This document shows, in pieces, positions 18,230 to 26,575 of a DNA stretch of 64,000 nucleotides. The notes under the pieces were generated by a model. The model saw nothing but the letters and a program-made list of their open reading frames with translations. It was not told where the DNA came from and did no database searches. Every line of letters starts with the position of its first letter. Within the stretch, counting starts at the first letter, position 1. The translations under genes and the position numbers were made by a program. The DNA lies in contig SVHN01000003.1 in the NCBI GenBank assembly GCA_015055805.1, positions 1-64,000 on the forward strand, given 5' to 3'. The stretch is from Clostridiales bacterium. Its GTDB lineage: Bacteria > Bacillota > Clostridia > Christensenellales > Borkfalkiaceae.

Positions 18230-19534
18230 TTATTCTGCGTCCTTTTTGTCAGTTATAGTGTTTGCGCTTTTAAGGTATTCAAAGAATTTCTTAATAACGA
18301 TTTCGTTCTTAATATAATCGAGCTGACGAGCCTGCATATTCTTCTTAACGTCGGGTGCGGGTTTGCCCTGAGCCTTAGCCATTTCTTCAACCCTCTTTTC
18401 AACGTCTTCGTCGGTAGCGGTAATTTCTTCTCTTTCAATAATAGCCTCGATTACGAGCTGAGATTTAACAAGCTCGGTTGCCTGTTGTTCATAGCCCTTT
18501 CTGAACTCTTCCATGGTCTTGCCCATATACTTTAAGTAATCGTTGAGTTTAAGACCCTGATAGCTCATTCTGTATTCCATATCCTGTACCATGCGGTCAA
18601 TCTGGTTCTCGATAAGCGCATCGGGAATTTCAACGTCGCTGGTTTCGGTTATTTTCTTAACGATAGCGTCTTCAAGTTCGCGTTCTGCTCTGTCGTTGTT
18701 CTGCTTGGTAAGTCTTTCGCGAGTTTCAGTCTTGTATGCCTCAACGCTTTCCGATCCGATAGCCTCTTTAATAAAGTCGTCGGTAAGTTCGGGAAGTTCT
18801 TTCTTCTTTATCTCGTGAAGTTTAATTGCAAACACAGCGTCTTTGCCTTTAAGGTTTTCAGCGTGGTATTCTTCGGGGAACTTAACGTTGATATCCCTAT
18901 CTTCGCCTATCTTCATACCGATAACCTGATCTTCAAAACCAGGGATAAAACTCTTGCTGCCGATAACCAAGGTCTGCTTTTCAGCCGTGCCACCGTCAAA
19001 CTTAACCCCGTCAACGCTACCAGAGTAGTCGATGGTTACGGTGTCGCCGTCTTCAACTGCTCTATCGGTTACGTCTACAAGACGAGAGTTTCTTTCCTGA
19101 AGGCGTTTAACTTCTTCTTCAACGTCTTCGTCCTTAACATTATACACAGCTTTATCAAAGTTTATACCTTTGTATTCACCGAGAACTACTTCTGGCTTAA
19201 CTGCAACTACGGCAATCAAGGTTATACCCTTGTCGCTGATATCTTTAACGTCAATTTCGGGATATGCAACTGCGTCGATGGTGGGTTCTTTTTCAAGAAC
19301 TTCGGAATAGTATTTGGGGAATGCTTGATTGATTGCTTCTTCATAGAACACTCCCGTGCCGTATGCTGATTCCAAAACCTTTTTGGGAACTTTACCCTTT
19401 CTGAATCCGGGAACAGAATATCTGCCCTTGGTCTTTTCGTAAGCGGCGTTGATTGCCTCGCCCCACTCTTTCTCGGTAAGTTTAATATTGATCTCTACCG
19501 TGCTTTTCTTTCCTTTCTTGAACGTATACTTCAT
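18230..19534 (-). CDS. tig: Trigger factor
   Basis: Ribosome-associated chaperone and prolyl isomerase docking on L23. 434 residues. N-terminal ribosome-binding domain with the signature VPGFRKGKVPKKVLE (about 41-55), FKBP-type isomerase domain about 150-240 (DGDTVTIDYSGSVDGVKFDG, IPGFEDQVIGMKIGE), and helical C-terminal arms to 430. Preceded by AGGAG and a promoter at 19.6 kb. Confidence 0.97.
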   Translation of the reverse strand: MKYTFKKGKKSTVEINIKLTEKEWGEAINAAYEKTKGRYSVPGFRKGKVPKKVLESAYGTGVFYEEAINQAFPKYYSEVLEKEPTIDAVAYPEIDVKDISDKGITLIAVVAVKPEVVLGEYKGINFDKAVYNVKDEDVEEEVKRLQERNSRLVDVTDRAVEDGDTVTIDYSGSVDGVKFDGGTAEKQTLVIGSKSFIPGFEDQVIGMKIGEDRDINVKFPEEYHAENLKGKDAVFAIKLHEIKKKELPELTDDFIKEAIGSESVEAYKTETRERLTKQNNDRAERELEDAIVKKITETSDVEIPDALIENQIDRMVQDMEYRMSYQGLKLNDYLKYMGKTMEEFRKGYEQQATELVKSQLVIEAIIEREEITATDEDVEKRVEEMAKAQGKPAPDVKKNMQARQLDYIKNEIVIKKFFEYLKSANTITDKKDAE

Positions 19535-19577
19535 AATATTCTCCTAGTAATAACATTACTTTTATTTTCGTCTAATC

Positions 19578-19606
19578 ATTTTATCATAACAAAAAACAAA
19601 AGGCAA
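19578..19606 (-). promoter_or_regulatory. Promoter of tig-clpP-clpX
   Basis: Minus-strand TTGCCT (19606-19601), 17-base spacer, TAAAAT (19583-19578) preceded by TGA, an extended -10. No CIRCE-like or CtsR-like heptad repeat was recognised around it. Confidence 0.65.
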
Positions 19607-19642
19607 GTTTTTTATGTGCATTATATTTAAATTAACTTATTT

Positions 19643-21352
19643 TTAAACGTCTTTTAGTAGTTCTTGATGTTTTTGTGGCTCTACCATCACCGATTTGAAG
19701 TTTTCATATATACAAAATCCGGGTTTTGAACGGGGCGGTTTCTTTACGTTTTTCCTTTTCGTGTAAACCACTTCAGTTTTTCCGCCGCATCTACCCTTAG
19801 AGTAATACGCCGATATCTCTGCGGCAATCGTTATAACGCTTTCGGGGACTTCCTTTCCGTTACTTTCAACCAAGACGTGCGACGAGTGATAATCTTTTGC
19901 ATGCACCCAAATATCGTCTTGTTTTGCGGTAAAAGTAAGCTTATCGTTTTCCGCGTTGTTTCGCCCTGCCCTAACGATAAACCCACTCACGCTGTAAACA
20001 CGGCAAAAACTTTCGTCTTCCTTTCGTTTTTTAGTCGTCACGCGTTTTTCAACTAGCAGCCCTACACTCTCTAATTCTTTCTGTACCATAGTTAGATCTA
20101 AAATGGTTTCAGCTAGTTCAATCTCGTCAAGTATACTCGTAAAATATTTAAGTTCGGTTTCCGCTTGTTCACGCTGAGGTTTTAACGCAGTAAGCGTGCG
20201 TTTTTGCTTGTTGTATTTCTTATAATAATTTTCGGCGTTTTTAGCGGGGCTTAGTCTTTCGTCAAGCGTTATTTTAACCTTGCTTCCGTCATAATAATTG
20301 TCGAGTTCGCACTCTTTTTCACCGCCCTTAAAACGGTAGATATTTGCAAGCAAAAGTTCGCCCTTTATGCGGTTTTCTTCGGCACTTTCTGCATCGCGCT
20401 CTTTTGCCGTTATTGCAGTAAGGCGTTTTTTAACCTTTTTAATCGCCGCAGATATTACTGATATTAACCTTTCCCTTTTAGTCTTATACTGCTTGATTTT
20501 TTGGCGTTCGGTAAAATAGTATTCTTCGGCAAGATACAACTTTTCAAAGTATTCAAATTCACCGCCCAAAACGTCGTACGGATACACGCAAACGTCGGTC
20601 ACTTCACCGCTGCTAAATATTACGCAAGGGTTAGATTTGGTTTGGTAAATATAGCTGTTTAAATGGTCGAAAAATTCTTGCGGAAAATTGTTCGTTTCAA
20701 GACTTCCAAATTTTTCAATAAAGGTAAATACTATCTCTTTTGCCGTACTAGTTGCTAAGCCTTGAACGTTAGCGCAAATAACGTTTACAAGGTCGGATTT
20801 ATCACAGTTAGAAAAGGTGGTTAAAAGGTCTAAATCAGACGGTGTTTTTTTGTTGCCGACGGGCGGAAAAACGTATGGCTTATTAACGATTAAAGGACGC
20901 ACGCCGTTATCAAACATATTGATACCGCGATTCCCACCTAAAACCTTTCCGTCCTCAGTCAAAATCACGTTGCTATAACGCCCCATTAGTTCGACGTATA
21001 AGGTCTTTTTTACCGCGTCGAAAAATTCGCCCGAAGATAAAAAATCTATTTTTACTATTCTGTCAAAGCCGACAAGTTCAACCCCTAAAACGGTAGAAGA
21101 CAACAAGTGTTTTCTCATTAGCATACAAAAGTTAGGCGCAGTCAAAGGACTGTCCTTTTCTTCTAAGGTAACACCTATTCTAGGGCTTGCAGGATTGACG
21201 TCAATCAAGAGTTTTTCCGTGCGCTTTCCCGTGTACACCGTCATTACTATTTCGTCGTTACTAGGCTGTATTATTCTGTTGACTTTTCCACCCTTAAATA
21301 GCCCTGATAATTCTTCACAGAGAAATTTAAGAGTAAACGCGTCTTGTGGCAT
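19643..21352 (-). CDS. rqcH: NFACT-family ribosome quality control protein RqcH
   Basis: Binds stalled 50S-peptidyl-tRNA complexes and adds C-terminal alanine tails in Bacillus subtilis. 569 residues. NFACT-N domain 1-~200 with the conserved aspartate-arginine pair in VGFDRIVKID, a long charged coiled coil about 290-420 (KIKQYKTKRERLI, KKVKKRLTAI), then NFACT-R from about 445 with DDIWVHAKDYHSSHVLVES and SKGRCGGKTEVVYTKRKNV. Older annotations call the family fibronectin-binding; the domain order fits RqcH. Five bases after the pseudouridine synthase gene. Confidence 0.92.
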   Translation of the reverse strand: MPQDAFTLKFLCEELSGLFKGGKVNRIIQPSNDEIVMTVYTGKRTEKLLIDVNPASPRIGVTLEEKDSPLTAPNFCMLMRKHLLSSTVLGVELVGFDRIVKIDFLSSGEFFDAVKKTLYVELMGRYSNVILTEDGKVLGGNRGINMFDNGVRPLIVNKPYVFPPVGNKKTPSDLDLLTTFSNCDKSDLVNVICANVQGLATSTAKEIVFTFIEKFGSLETNNFPQEFFDHLNSYIYQTKSNPCVIFSSGEVTDVCVYPYDVLGGEFEYFEKLYLAEEYYFTERQKIKQYKTKRERLISVISAAIKKVKKRLTAITAKERDAESAEENRIKGELLLANIYRFKGGEKECELDNYYDGSKVKITLDERLSPAKNAENYYKKYNKQKRTLTALKPQREQAETELKYFTSILDEIELAETILDLTMVQKELESVGLLVEKRVTTKKRKEDESFCRVYSVSGFIVRAGRNNAENDKLTFTAKQDDIWVHAKDYHSSHVLVESNGKEVPESVITIAAEISAYYSKGRCGGKTEVVYTKRKNVKKPPRSKPGFCIYENFKSVMVEPQKHQELLKDV

Positions 21353-21356
21353 TTTT

Positions 21357-22169
21357 CTATCCTTTATACTCGAATTTTTTTCCGTCTAAATATGCTAAAA
21401 AACTCTTATCGCTAAACTTTAACGTGAGCGACTTTGCAGTAAGCATTTGAGTCTTTACACCCACCCTTTGATTAAAAGCAAAATCGCCGTATTTTCCGTC
21501 CCCAACGATAGGGCAACCAACGTGTGATAAATGCGCTCTAATTTGGTGGGTTTTACCAGTATAAAGCGTCACTTCTAAAACCGAAGTTTCAGCCTTTTTT
21601 TCTATTAGTTTATACCCTGTTTTTATTGCAACCGCACCCTTTACTTCTCTATCAAAAATCTTTACGGTTGCGCTCTCTTTATCCTTTAATAAAAACGCTG
21701 TTAAAACGTCTTCTTTTTTCTTTGGCGCACCCACTACTTCCGCTTGATATTTCTTAATAAAATCGTGGCTTTTAAAGCCTTTAATAAGTTCTTCTTCCGC
21801 CCTTTTATTTAGCGCGAAAATCATAACCCCATCGGTGTTTCTATCAAGCCTATGAATAAACCTTGCGCCGTTATATTTTTCCGCTATATCGTCATACAAA
21901 GACTCGGATAGATAACCGCTTTTTTTGTACACTACAACGACGTTTTTATCTAGGTATATTTCGGTAAACTTTTCCGTTGTTTTGGGCGTAAAATAAATAT
22001 CTACTTTGTCGCCGACTACTAGGTCTAAATCAGACGAAATTCGCTTTCCGTTTACCTTGACGTCCTTTTTTCTAAGCGATTTTAGCAAGGTTGAATACGA
22101 TAGATCTTCGATATAATATAGGGCAAGTTTACTGAGCTTGCCGTTTTTTCCCGCTATAAAACTCTTCAT
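21357..22169 (-). CDS. RluA-family pseudouridine synthase with S4 domain
   Basis: Isomerises uridine to pseudouridine in rRNA or tRNA. 270 residues. S4-like RNA-binding domain at about 10-60 (YSTLLKSLRKKDVKVNGKRI). The catalytic domain has the family motif FIHRLDRNTDGVMIFAL with the catalytic aspartate (about residue 100), and GKTHQIRAHLSHVGCPIVGD near 220. Which RNA position is modified cannot be told; RluC/RluD-like. Start precedes rqcH directly in the same direction. Confidence 0.9.
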   Translation of the reverse strand: MKSFIAGKNGKLSKLALYYIEDLSYSTLLKSLRKKDVKVNGKRISSDLDLVVGDKVDIYFTPKTTEKFTEIYLDKNVVVVYKKSGYLSESLYDDIAEKYNGARFIHRLDRNTDGVMIFALNKRAEEELIKGFKSHDFIKKYQAEVVGAPKKKEDVLTAFLLKDKESATVKIFDREVKGAVAIKTGYKLIEKKAETSVLEVTLYTGKTHQIRAHLSHVGCPIVGDGKYGDFAFNQRVGVKTQMLTAKSLTLKFSDKSFLAYLDGKKFEYKG

Positions 22170-22180
22170 ATAAAAATGCT

Positions 22181-22212
22181 AAAAATAGGACTTCGGAAAA
22201 CCAAAGTCCTAT
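22181..22212 (-). terminator. Terminator of the surface-protein gene
   Basis: Twelve-base arms (ATAGGACTTTGG with CCGAAGTCCTAT, one G-U) around a TTTT loop, followed by TTTT on the minus strand. It lies between the 653-residue protein gene and the pseudouridine synthase gene. Confidence 0.8.
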
Positions 22213-22229
22213 CTATTGTTTTTAGTTTA

Positions 22230-24191
22230 TTATTCTTCTTCGGTTTCTTCCTTTGGTTTAATGCAAAGTAGAATAATAATTCCGATTAAGCAAAGCGTTC
22301 CAACCGAAAGGAATACTACCGACCAAACGTTATCTTTAAGCCAAGTTGACGGTACTTTAACTTCCATAGGTTCGTCGTCAACCTGAATAAAGGTGTACGC
22401 CGTTGCCGATCTTGAAGATGCGCTTGACGTTGCCGAACACTCGATCATGTATAAGCCAGCTTTATCGGGCGTAAAGTTAAGTCCGCCAGCATAAGAGATT
22501 GACTGAATAGTTTCGTAATCATAACCGTCTTGATCGTATTCTTGATCGGTGATGCTTGATGCTGAAGGAATCAAAATCCAACCTTCGCTATCAGCAGTAG
22601 CCTCTTTATTAGCATTGTAATAAAGTTTATAAGTCGTGGTGCAGCCAACTGCGTCAACGGTAAACTTAGATGCGTAGTAGTTAACACCAACGTATCCTAC
22701 ACCCTGTGACTTGGGCGCAACGATTGATACGGGCGCGTCGTCAGCAACGTGGAAATTGAATACAAAGTCTTCTTTATATATAGGATCATTGCCGTCAACA
22801 CCGTCAATAAAGTCTTTCTTATAATCCATTGCGTTACCGTTAGCATCGGTAAACACTACGCAGAAATTATAGTTACCAGCCTCGCTCAATGTCAAACTCA
22901 TTGTTGAAGACGTTGCAGCCTCCTTAGTATCGGTATTATAATATACGGTATATTTAAGTTCTTCGTAAGTTGAATATTCGTCAGTCACGAAATCTTTTAA
23001 CGACGGAAGATCGATTGACGTTCCCAAGGGTTTGTGGTGTTTATTTTCGCTATCGTAATAAGCTTCCTTCAACGCTAACATAAACGACCCTTTTGCCCAT
23101 TTATCGACTGGGCTCGTGTATACAGGTGCTTCATCGTCTTCGCTAAAATCAACAACGTCAATATTAGAAATAGTTTCGTACACTTCGCCGTCTTTCCCGC
23201 AAATATTGAGATTATAAGTTCCCACTTTACAGAACTGAACGGTCTTGGGCTTATCCGTACCCTTTTCAAACCAAACGTTATCGTTACTACTTGCAAGATA
23301 TAAATCAGAAGAAGTTACTTCGCCAAACACCGAGTGGGGCGTTAATGTAAGAGTATAGTCTTCCATAACGTTTTTCTTAACGCTGCCGTTTGAAAGATAG
23401 AAGTCGTCATTTACCGTAACTCTTGGCTTTGCTGCTTTTAGGTCGCCTGTTTTAAACTCTTGCTTATGGTCATCATTAGTGTCATTAATGTTTTGGTCAA
23501 TGCTTACAATACCAAAGTCAGCAGCACCTCCAGCAAGGGCGAACTCAAAACTGATGTTTGCGACAACCATTGACATTCCGCCGTGCTCAACTTCTTTTAC
23601 CTTATAACAATCTTCGGCACTATCAACAGCGTCTATGAAGTCATCACCAACCTTTGCACGCAAAACGCCATCAGTCCGCACACCAACTGCTATCGTTAAC
23701 TCTTGCGACGATGTAAAATCATCAATCTCGCTGTTGTCGGTAATATCGTTCCAGTAATATTTTCCAGTTTCATAGTTTACGGTCAATCTGTTTTCCACCT
23801 GTTTTTTAAGTTCACCGTCTATAATATTATCCTGCTCGTCTATAACGGCATTAAAGACGTTGCCGTTTGCGTAATACGTATCAGTCGTAAACACCATGGT
23901 GAACGATTTAAACTTATCGGTAGGAACGTTTAATTTCATTTCAAAGTTACCTACGACAAGCGAGTTCTTAACAGACAAAACGTTGTCGTTTGAAGTTATT
24001 TCCGCAACGACTTTATCGTCTTTAAACTCAACCTTATCCACGCCTGTAAAGTACGTGGACGCGCTTGCAGATATCGCAGCGTTTGCGGTATTCGGTTTAG
24101 AAATAAAAGAAACTGCAAATAAGGCGAACATTAAAGCCATAAGGCTCGCCGATATCGTAATCAAGATTCTATGCATCTTAGCACTATTCAT
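22230..24191 (-). CDS. Large secreted, membrane-anchored surface protein of unknown function
   Basis: 653 residues, no recognisable enzyme. An N-terminal signal peptide occupies about residues 6-39 (ITISASLMALMFALFAVSFI then an ANA-A cleavage-like site). A long acidic, beta-rich extracellular part follows with repeated Ig-like texture (NYNFCVVFTDANGNAM, GLYMIECSATSSASS). The end is a single membrane helix (about 618-641) and a charged tail KPKEETEEE. This end resembles an LPXTG anchor without the LPXTG motif, so the protein is probably held by its helix. It has its own consensus promoter and terminator, so it is monocistronic. Confidence 0.75.
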   Translation of the reverse strand: MNSAKMHRILITISASLMALMFALFAVSFISKPNTANAAISASASTYFTGVDKVEFKDDKVVAEITSNDNVLSVKNSLVVGNFEMKLNVPTDKFKSFTMVFTTDTYYANGNVFNAVIDEQDNIIDGELKKQVENRLTVNYETGKYYWNDITDNSEIDDFTSSQELTIAVGVRTDGVLRAKVGDDFIDAVDSAEDCYKVKEVEHGGMSMVVANISFEFALAGGAADFGIVSIDQNINDTNDDHKQEFKTGDLKAAKPRVTVNDDFYLSNGSVKKNVMEDYTLTLTPHSVFGEVTSSDLYLASSNDNVWFEKGTDKPKTVQFCKVGTYNLNICGKDGEVYETISNIDVVDFSEDDEAPVYTSPVDKWAKGSFMLALKEAYYDSENKHHKPLGTSIDLPSLKDFVTDEYSTYEELKYTVYYNTDTKEAATSSTMSLTLSEAGNYNFCVVFTDANGNAMDYKKDFIDGVDGNDPIYKEDFVFNFHVADDAPVSIVAPKSQGVGYVGVNYYASKFTVDAVGCTTTYKLYYNANKEATADSEGWILIPSASSITDQEYDQDGYDYETIQSISYAGGLNFTPDKAGLYMIECSATSSASSRSATAYTFIQVDDEPMEVKVPSTWLKDNVWSVVFLSVGTLCLIGIIILLCIKPKEETEEE

Positions 24192-24233
24192 ATAAGCATA
24201 ATCTCCTTAGCTTAAATACACTACATCTGCTAT

Positions 24234-24262
24234 ATTTTACACAAAAAACAAAGGTTTGTCAA
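24234..24262 (-). promoter_or_regulatory. Promoter of the surface-protein gene
   Basis: Minus-strand TTGACA (24262-24257), 17-base spacer, TAAAAT (24239-24234). AAGGAG follows about 11 bases before the start codon. Confidence 0.75.
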
Positions 24263-24279
24263 TTGCCTTTTGTCTTTTT

Positions 24280-24308
24280 TTGAAAATAATATTATATTTA
24301 TATAATAT
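24280..24308 (+). promoter_or_regulatory. Possible promoter of the MntP-like gene
   Basis: TTGAAA, 17-base spacer and TAATAT in a very AT-rich stretch, about 110 bases before the start codon. AT richness makes chance matches likely. No yybP-ykoY manganese riboswitch was recognised in the leader. Confidence 0.3.
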
Positions 24309-24419
24309 TTATACCCTATTTAGTCTTTTTTAACGGTAAAATTAATCTTTTTCCATTAACTAAAACTGCAATAAAAGAATATACTGACAGTAAAGAATTT
24401 TATTTTAGGCGTTTTACTA

Positions 24420-24953
24420 ATGATTTATTTCTTACTTTTAACCGCGCTTACCGTCAGCATTGATTCTTTCGTATGTGGATTTTCGCTGTCGCTTAATTCT
24501 AAAAAGAAGTTGCCCATTATTTTAGGCATTACCCTAACAGTATTAATAATGTGCTCTTTTGTGAACTACTTGACGGCGTTCTTCGCGGAAAAAATAACCG
24601 AGAAAACGGCAAGCGCAGGCGGACTTATTTTGATTGCCGTAGGTCTTTTTAACCTTATAAAAAAACCGACCGACAGTCAAGGTGAAAAAACTTGCGGCGG
24701 ACTAAAACTTGCGCTCATTACCGGGTTTGCCGTCGGGCTTGACGGCGCACTTGCCAACCTATCGTTATCACTTATGGGAATTAACGCTTTCTACGTTCCC
24801 ATTATTATTGCCGTTATGCACGGAATTATGATATCGCTCGGTGTTATTTTGAGCAATACTGCGCTTGCGAGAAAATTTGCAAAAATCGAGTTTCTTCCAC
24901 CGCTTATACTAATTCTTTTGGGTGGATACAAACTACTCGGTTTATTCATATAA
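24420..24953 (+). CDS. MntP/YtaF-family putative manganese efflux pump
   Basis: 177-residue integral membrane protein with about six helices arranged as two repeats. Repeat 1 has TALTVSIDSFVCGFSLSL (about 8-25) and repeat 2 has ITGFAVGLDGALANLSLSL (about 100-118). The paired aspartates in the SIDSF and GLDGA segments correspond to residues essential in MntP. The family exports Mn(II) in Escherichia coli, while YtaF relatives occur in spore formers with unclear role; the exact substrate here is not proven. Only protein gene on the plus strand in the left half; ribosome binding site weak (TAGG). Confidence 0.7.
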   Translation: MIYFLLLTALTVSIDSFVCGFSLSLNSKKKLPIILGITLTVLIMCSFVNYLTAFFAEKITEKTASAGGLILIAVGLFNLIKKPTDSQGEKTCGGLKLALITGFAVGLDGALANLSLSLMGINAFYVPIIIAVMHGIMISLGVILSNTALARKFAKIEFLPPLILILLGGYKLLGLFI

Positions 24954-24985
24954 AAAGTGGCGGAAATTCCGCCACTTTTGCTGTT
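24952..24985. terminator. Bidirectional terminator between convergent genes
   Basis: AAAAGTGGCGGAA/TTCCGCCACTTTT inverted repeat with T-rich sequence on both sides. It serves the MntP-like gene on plus and the pseudouridine synthase gene on minus. Confidence 0.85.
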
Positions 24986-24996
24986 TTATATTAGTT

Positions 24997-25707
24997 TTAT
25001 ATGCTCGGTTTTATTATCTTTACCGCGCGTTCGGTATCAAAAGCGTTCCACGGAATATTTTCTTTCGGGGGCTGAACACGGAACACCATACGTTCTTTGC
25101 TTACCGGGTGGGTAAACGAGAGATAGTATGCCCAAAGCGCAAGATAGCCTTTCTTTGCCTTTTCACCGCCGTAACGCATATCACCGTAAACGGGCGTTCC
25201 TATCGCGCTCATCTGAACGCGGATTTGGTGACTTCTTCCTGTATGCAGTCTTACGTCTACCATTGAAAGGTCGTTTACAGTTTCTAAAACGTTATATTCA
25301 AGTTCAGCAAATTTTGCGCCTTGAACGCTTGGCGGACAAACGTAAACCATGTTATTCACCGCGTTCTTTTTCATATAGTGCGTAAGGGTTGCTTTCTCTT
25401 CCCTAGGCGTGCCGACGAGTACTGCAAAGTACCTTTTTTCAAAGTCGCCTTCTCTCATTTGTTCAGAGAGTCTTGCCGCCGCCTTAGAACTTTTTGCGAA
25501 CACCATAACGCCACCCGTCGGGCGGTCAAGTCTATGCACCAAGCCGAGATAGACGTTGCCCGTTTTATGGTAGGTTTCCCTTATATAATCTTTAATTATG
25601 GTGAGCATATCCCTATCCTTGCTTTCGTCTTCACAAGAAGGAATATTCTGCGGTTTTAACACCACGATTATATGATTGTCTTCATGTAAAATTATTAAAT
25701 CTTCCAT
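24997..25707 (-). CDS. RluA-family pseudouridine synthase, no S4 domain
   Basis: 236 residues: only the catalytic domain. Motif LVHRLDRPTGGVMVFAKSS holds the catalytic aspartate (about residue 63), and GRSHQIRVQMSAIGTPVYGD lies near 165. Opens with EDNHIIVVLKPQNIPS, typical of the shorter RluA-like enzymes. The target uridine is unknown. It follows the methyltransferase gene by one base, so both RNA-modifying enzymes are likely co-translated downstream of ileS. Confidence 0.9.
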   Translation of the reverse strand: MEDLIILHEDNHIIVVLKPQNIPSCEDESKDRDMLTIIKDYIRETYHKTGNVYLGLVHRLDRPTGGVMVFAKSSKAAARLSEQMREGDFEKRYFAVLVGTPREEKATLTHYMKKNAVNNMVYVCPPSVQGAKFAELEYNVLETVNDLSMVDVRLHTGRSHQIRVQMSAIGTPVYGDMRYGGEKAKKGYLALWAYYLSFTHPVSKERMVFRVQPPKENIPWNAFDTERAVKIIKPSI

Positions 25708-25708
25708 A

Positions 25709-26575
25709 CTATTTATCCTGTATCCAAATTCCGCTGTTACCGCAAGGCAAAATCACACCGTCCTCTTGGGTTTTAAGCCCTACTTCGTAAGCCTCTATCT
25801 TGCCTTTAATTTTACTGTTTACGGTAAGCGATAAAATGTTTTTCAAGACCTGCGGTTGAAGTCCTGTCGTATAACTATTTATAAGCACGAACAAGGGATT
25901 GTCGCTCAATACGCCCGTGCAGAGTTCTACAAACGAATACAATTCGTTTTCCAACTTCCACATCTCGCCGTTTGGACCTCTTCCATAACTCGGTGGGTCC
26001 ATAATAATGGCGTCGTACTTTCTTCCCCTACGGATTTCCCTTTCAACGAACTTCTTACAGTCGTCGATTATATATCTAACCTTACCGTTGGGTATATTAG
26101 AGAGCCTTACGTTTTCGCCCGCGCGCTCAACCATACCTTTAGCCGCGTCGACGTGGCAAACGTTTGCGCCTGCTTTTGCGCAAGCGACGGTTGCGCCGCC
26201 CGTATACGCAAAAAGGTTAAGAACGTTTATTTCCCTACCTGCGCCCTTTATTAGTTCGGTCATCATATCCCAGTTGACAGCCTGCTCGGGAAAAAGCCCC
26301 GTATGCTTAAAACCCATAGGCTTTATCTTGAATTTTAGGTCTTTATATGTTACCGTCCACGATTCGGGCATCTTACCTTTAATAAGCCATCTTCCACCGC
26401 CACTTTCACTTCTAACGTATTTTGCTGCCAAGCCTTTGTAGCCGTCCATATCGTTTTGGCTTTTCCAGATAACCTGTGGGTCGGGACGGAGAAGTATTAC
26501 GTCCGCCCAACGCTCAAGTTTATATCCGTTCCCCGTGGCAATAACCGAATAGTCTTTCCACTCAGTTGCTCTCAT
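25709..26575 (-). CDS. Class I SAM-dependent rRNA methyltransferase (RlmI/RlmK-like)
   Basis: 289 residues from the ATG at 26575, whose A is shared with the ileS stop (TAATG), with AAGG upstream. A longer frame to 26605 would overlap ileS and is not preferred. Rossmann motif I NVLNLFAYTGGATVACAKAG (about 125-144), motif with HVDAAKGMVERAGENVRLS, and catalytic/base-binding DPPSYGRGP (about 190). The DPPS motif and flanks match the RlmI/K group that methylates 23S rRNA; base and position are not determinable. Confidence 0.85.
   Translation of the reverse strand: MRATEWKDYSVIATGNGYKLERWADVILLRPDPQVIWKSQNDMDGYKGLAAKYVRSESGGGRWLIKGKMPESWTVTYKDLKFKIKPMGFKHTGLFPEQAVNWDMMTELIKGAGREINVLNLFAYTGGATVACAKAGANVCHVDAAKGMVERAGENVRLSNIPNGKVRYIIDDCKKFVEREIRRGRKYDAIIMDPPSYGRGPNGEMWKLENELYSFVELCTGVLSDNPLFVLINSYTTGLQPQVLKNILSLTVNSKIKGKIEAYEVGLKTQEDGVILPCGNSGIWIQDK

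Noticed and set aside
24309-24419. Manganese riboswitch before the MntP-like gene
   Set aside because: No yybP-ykoY core sequence; the leader is AT-rich without paired GC stems.
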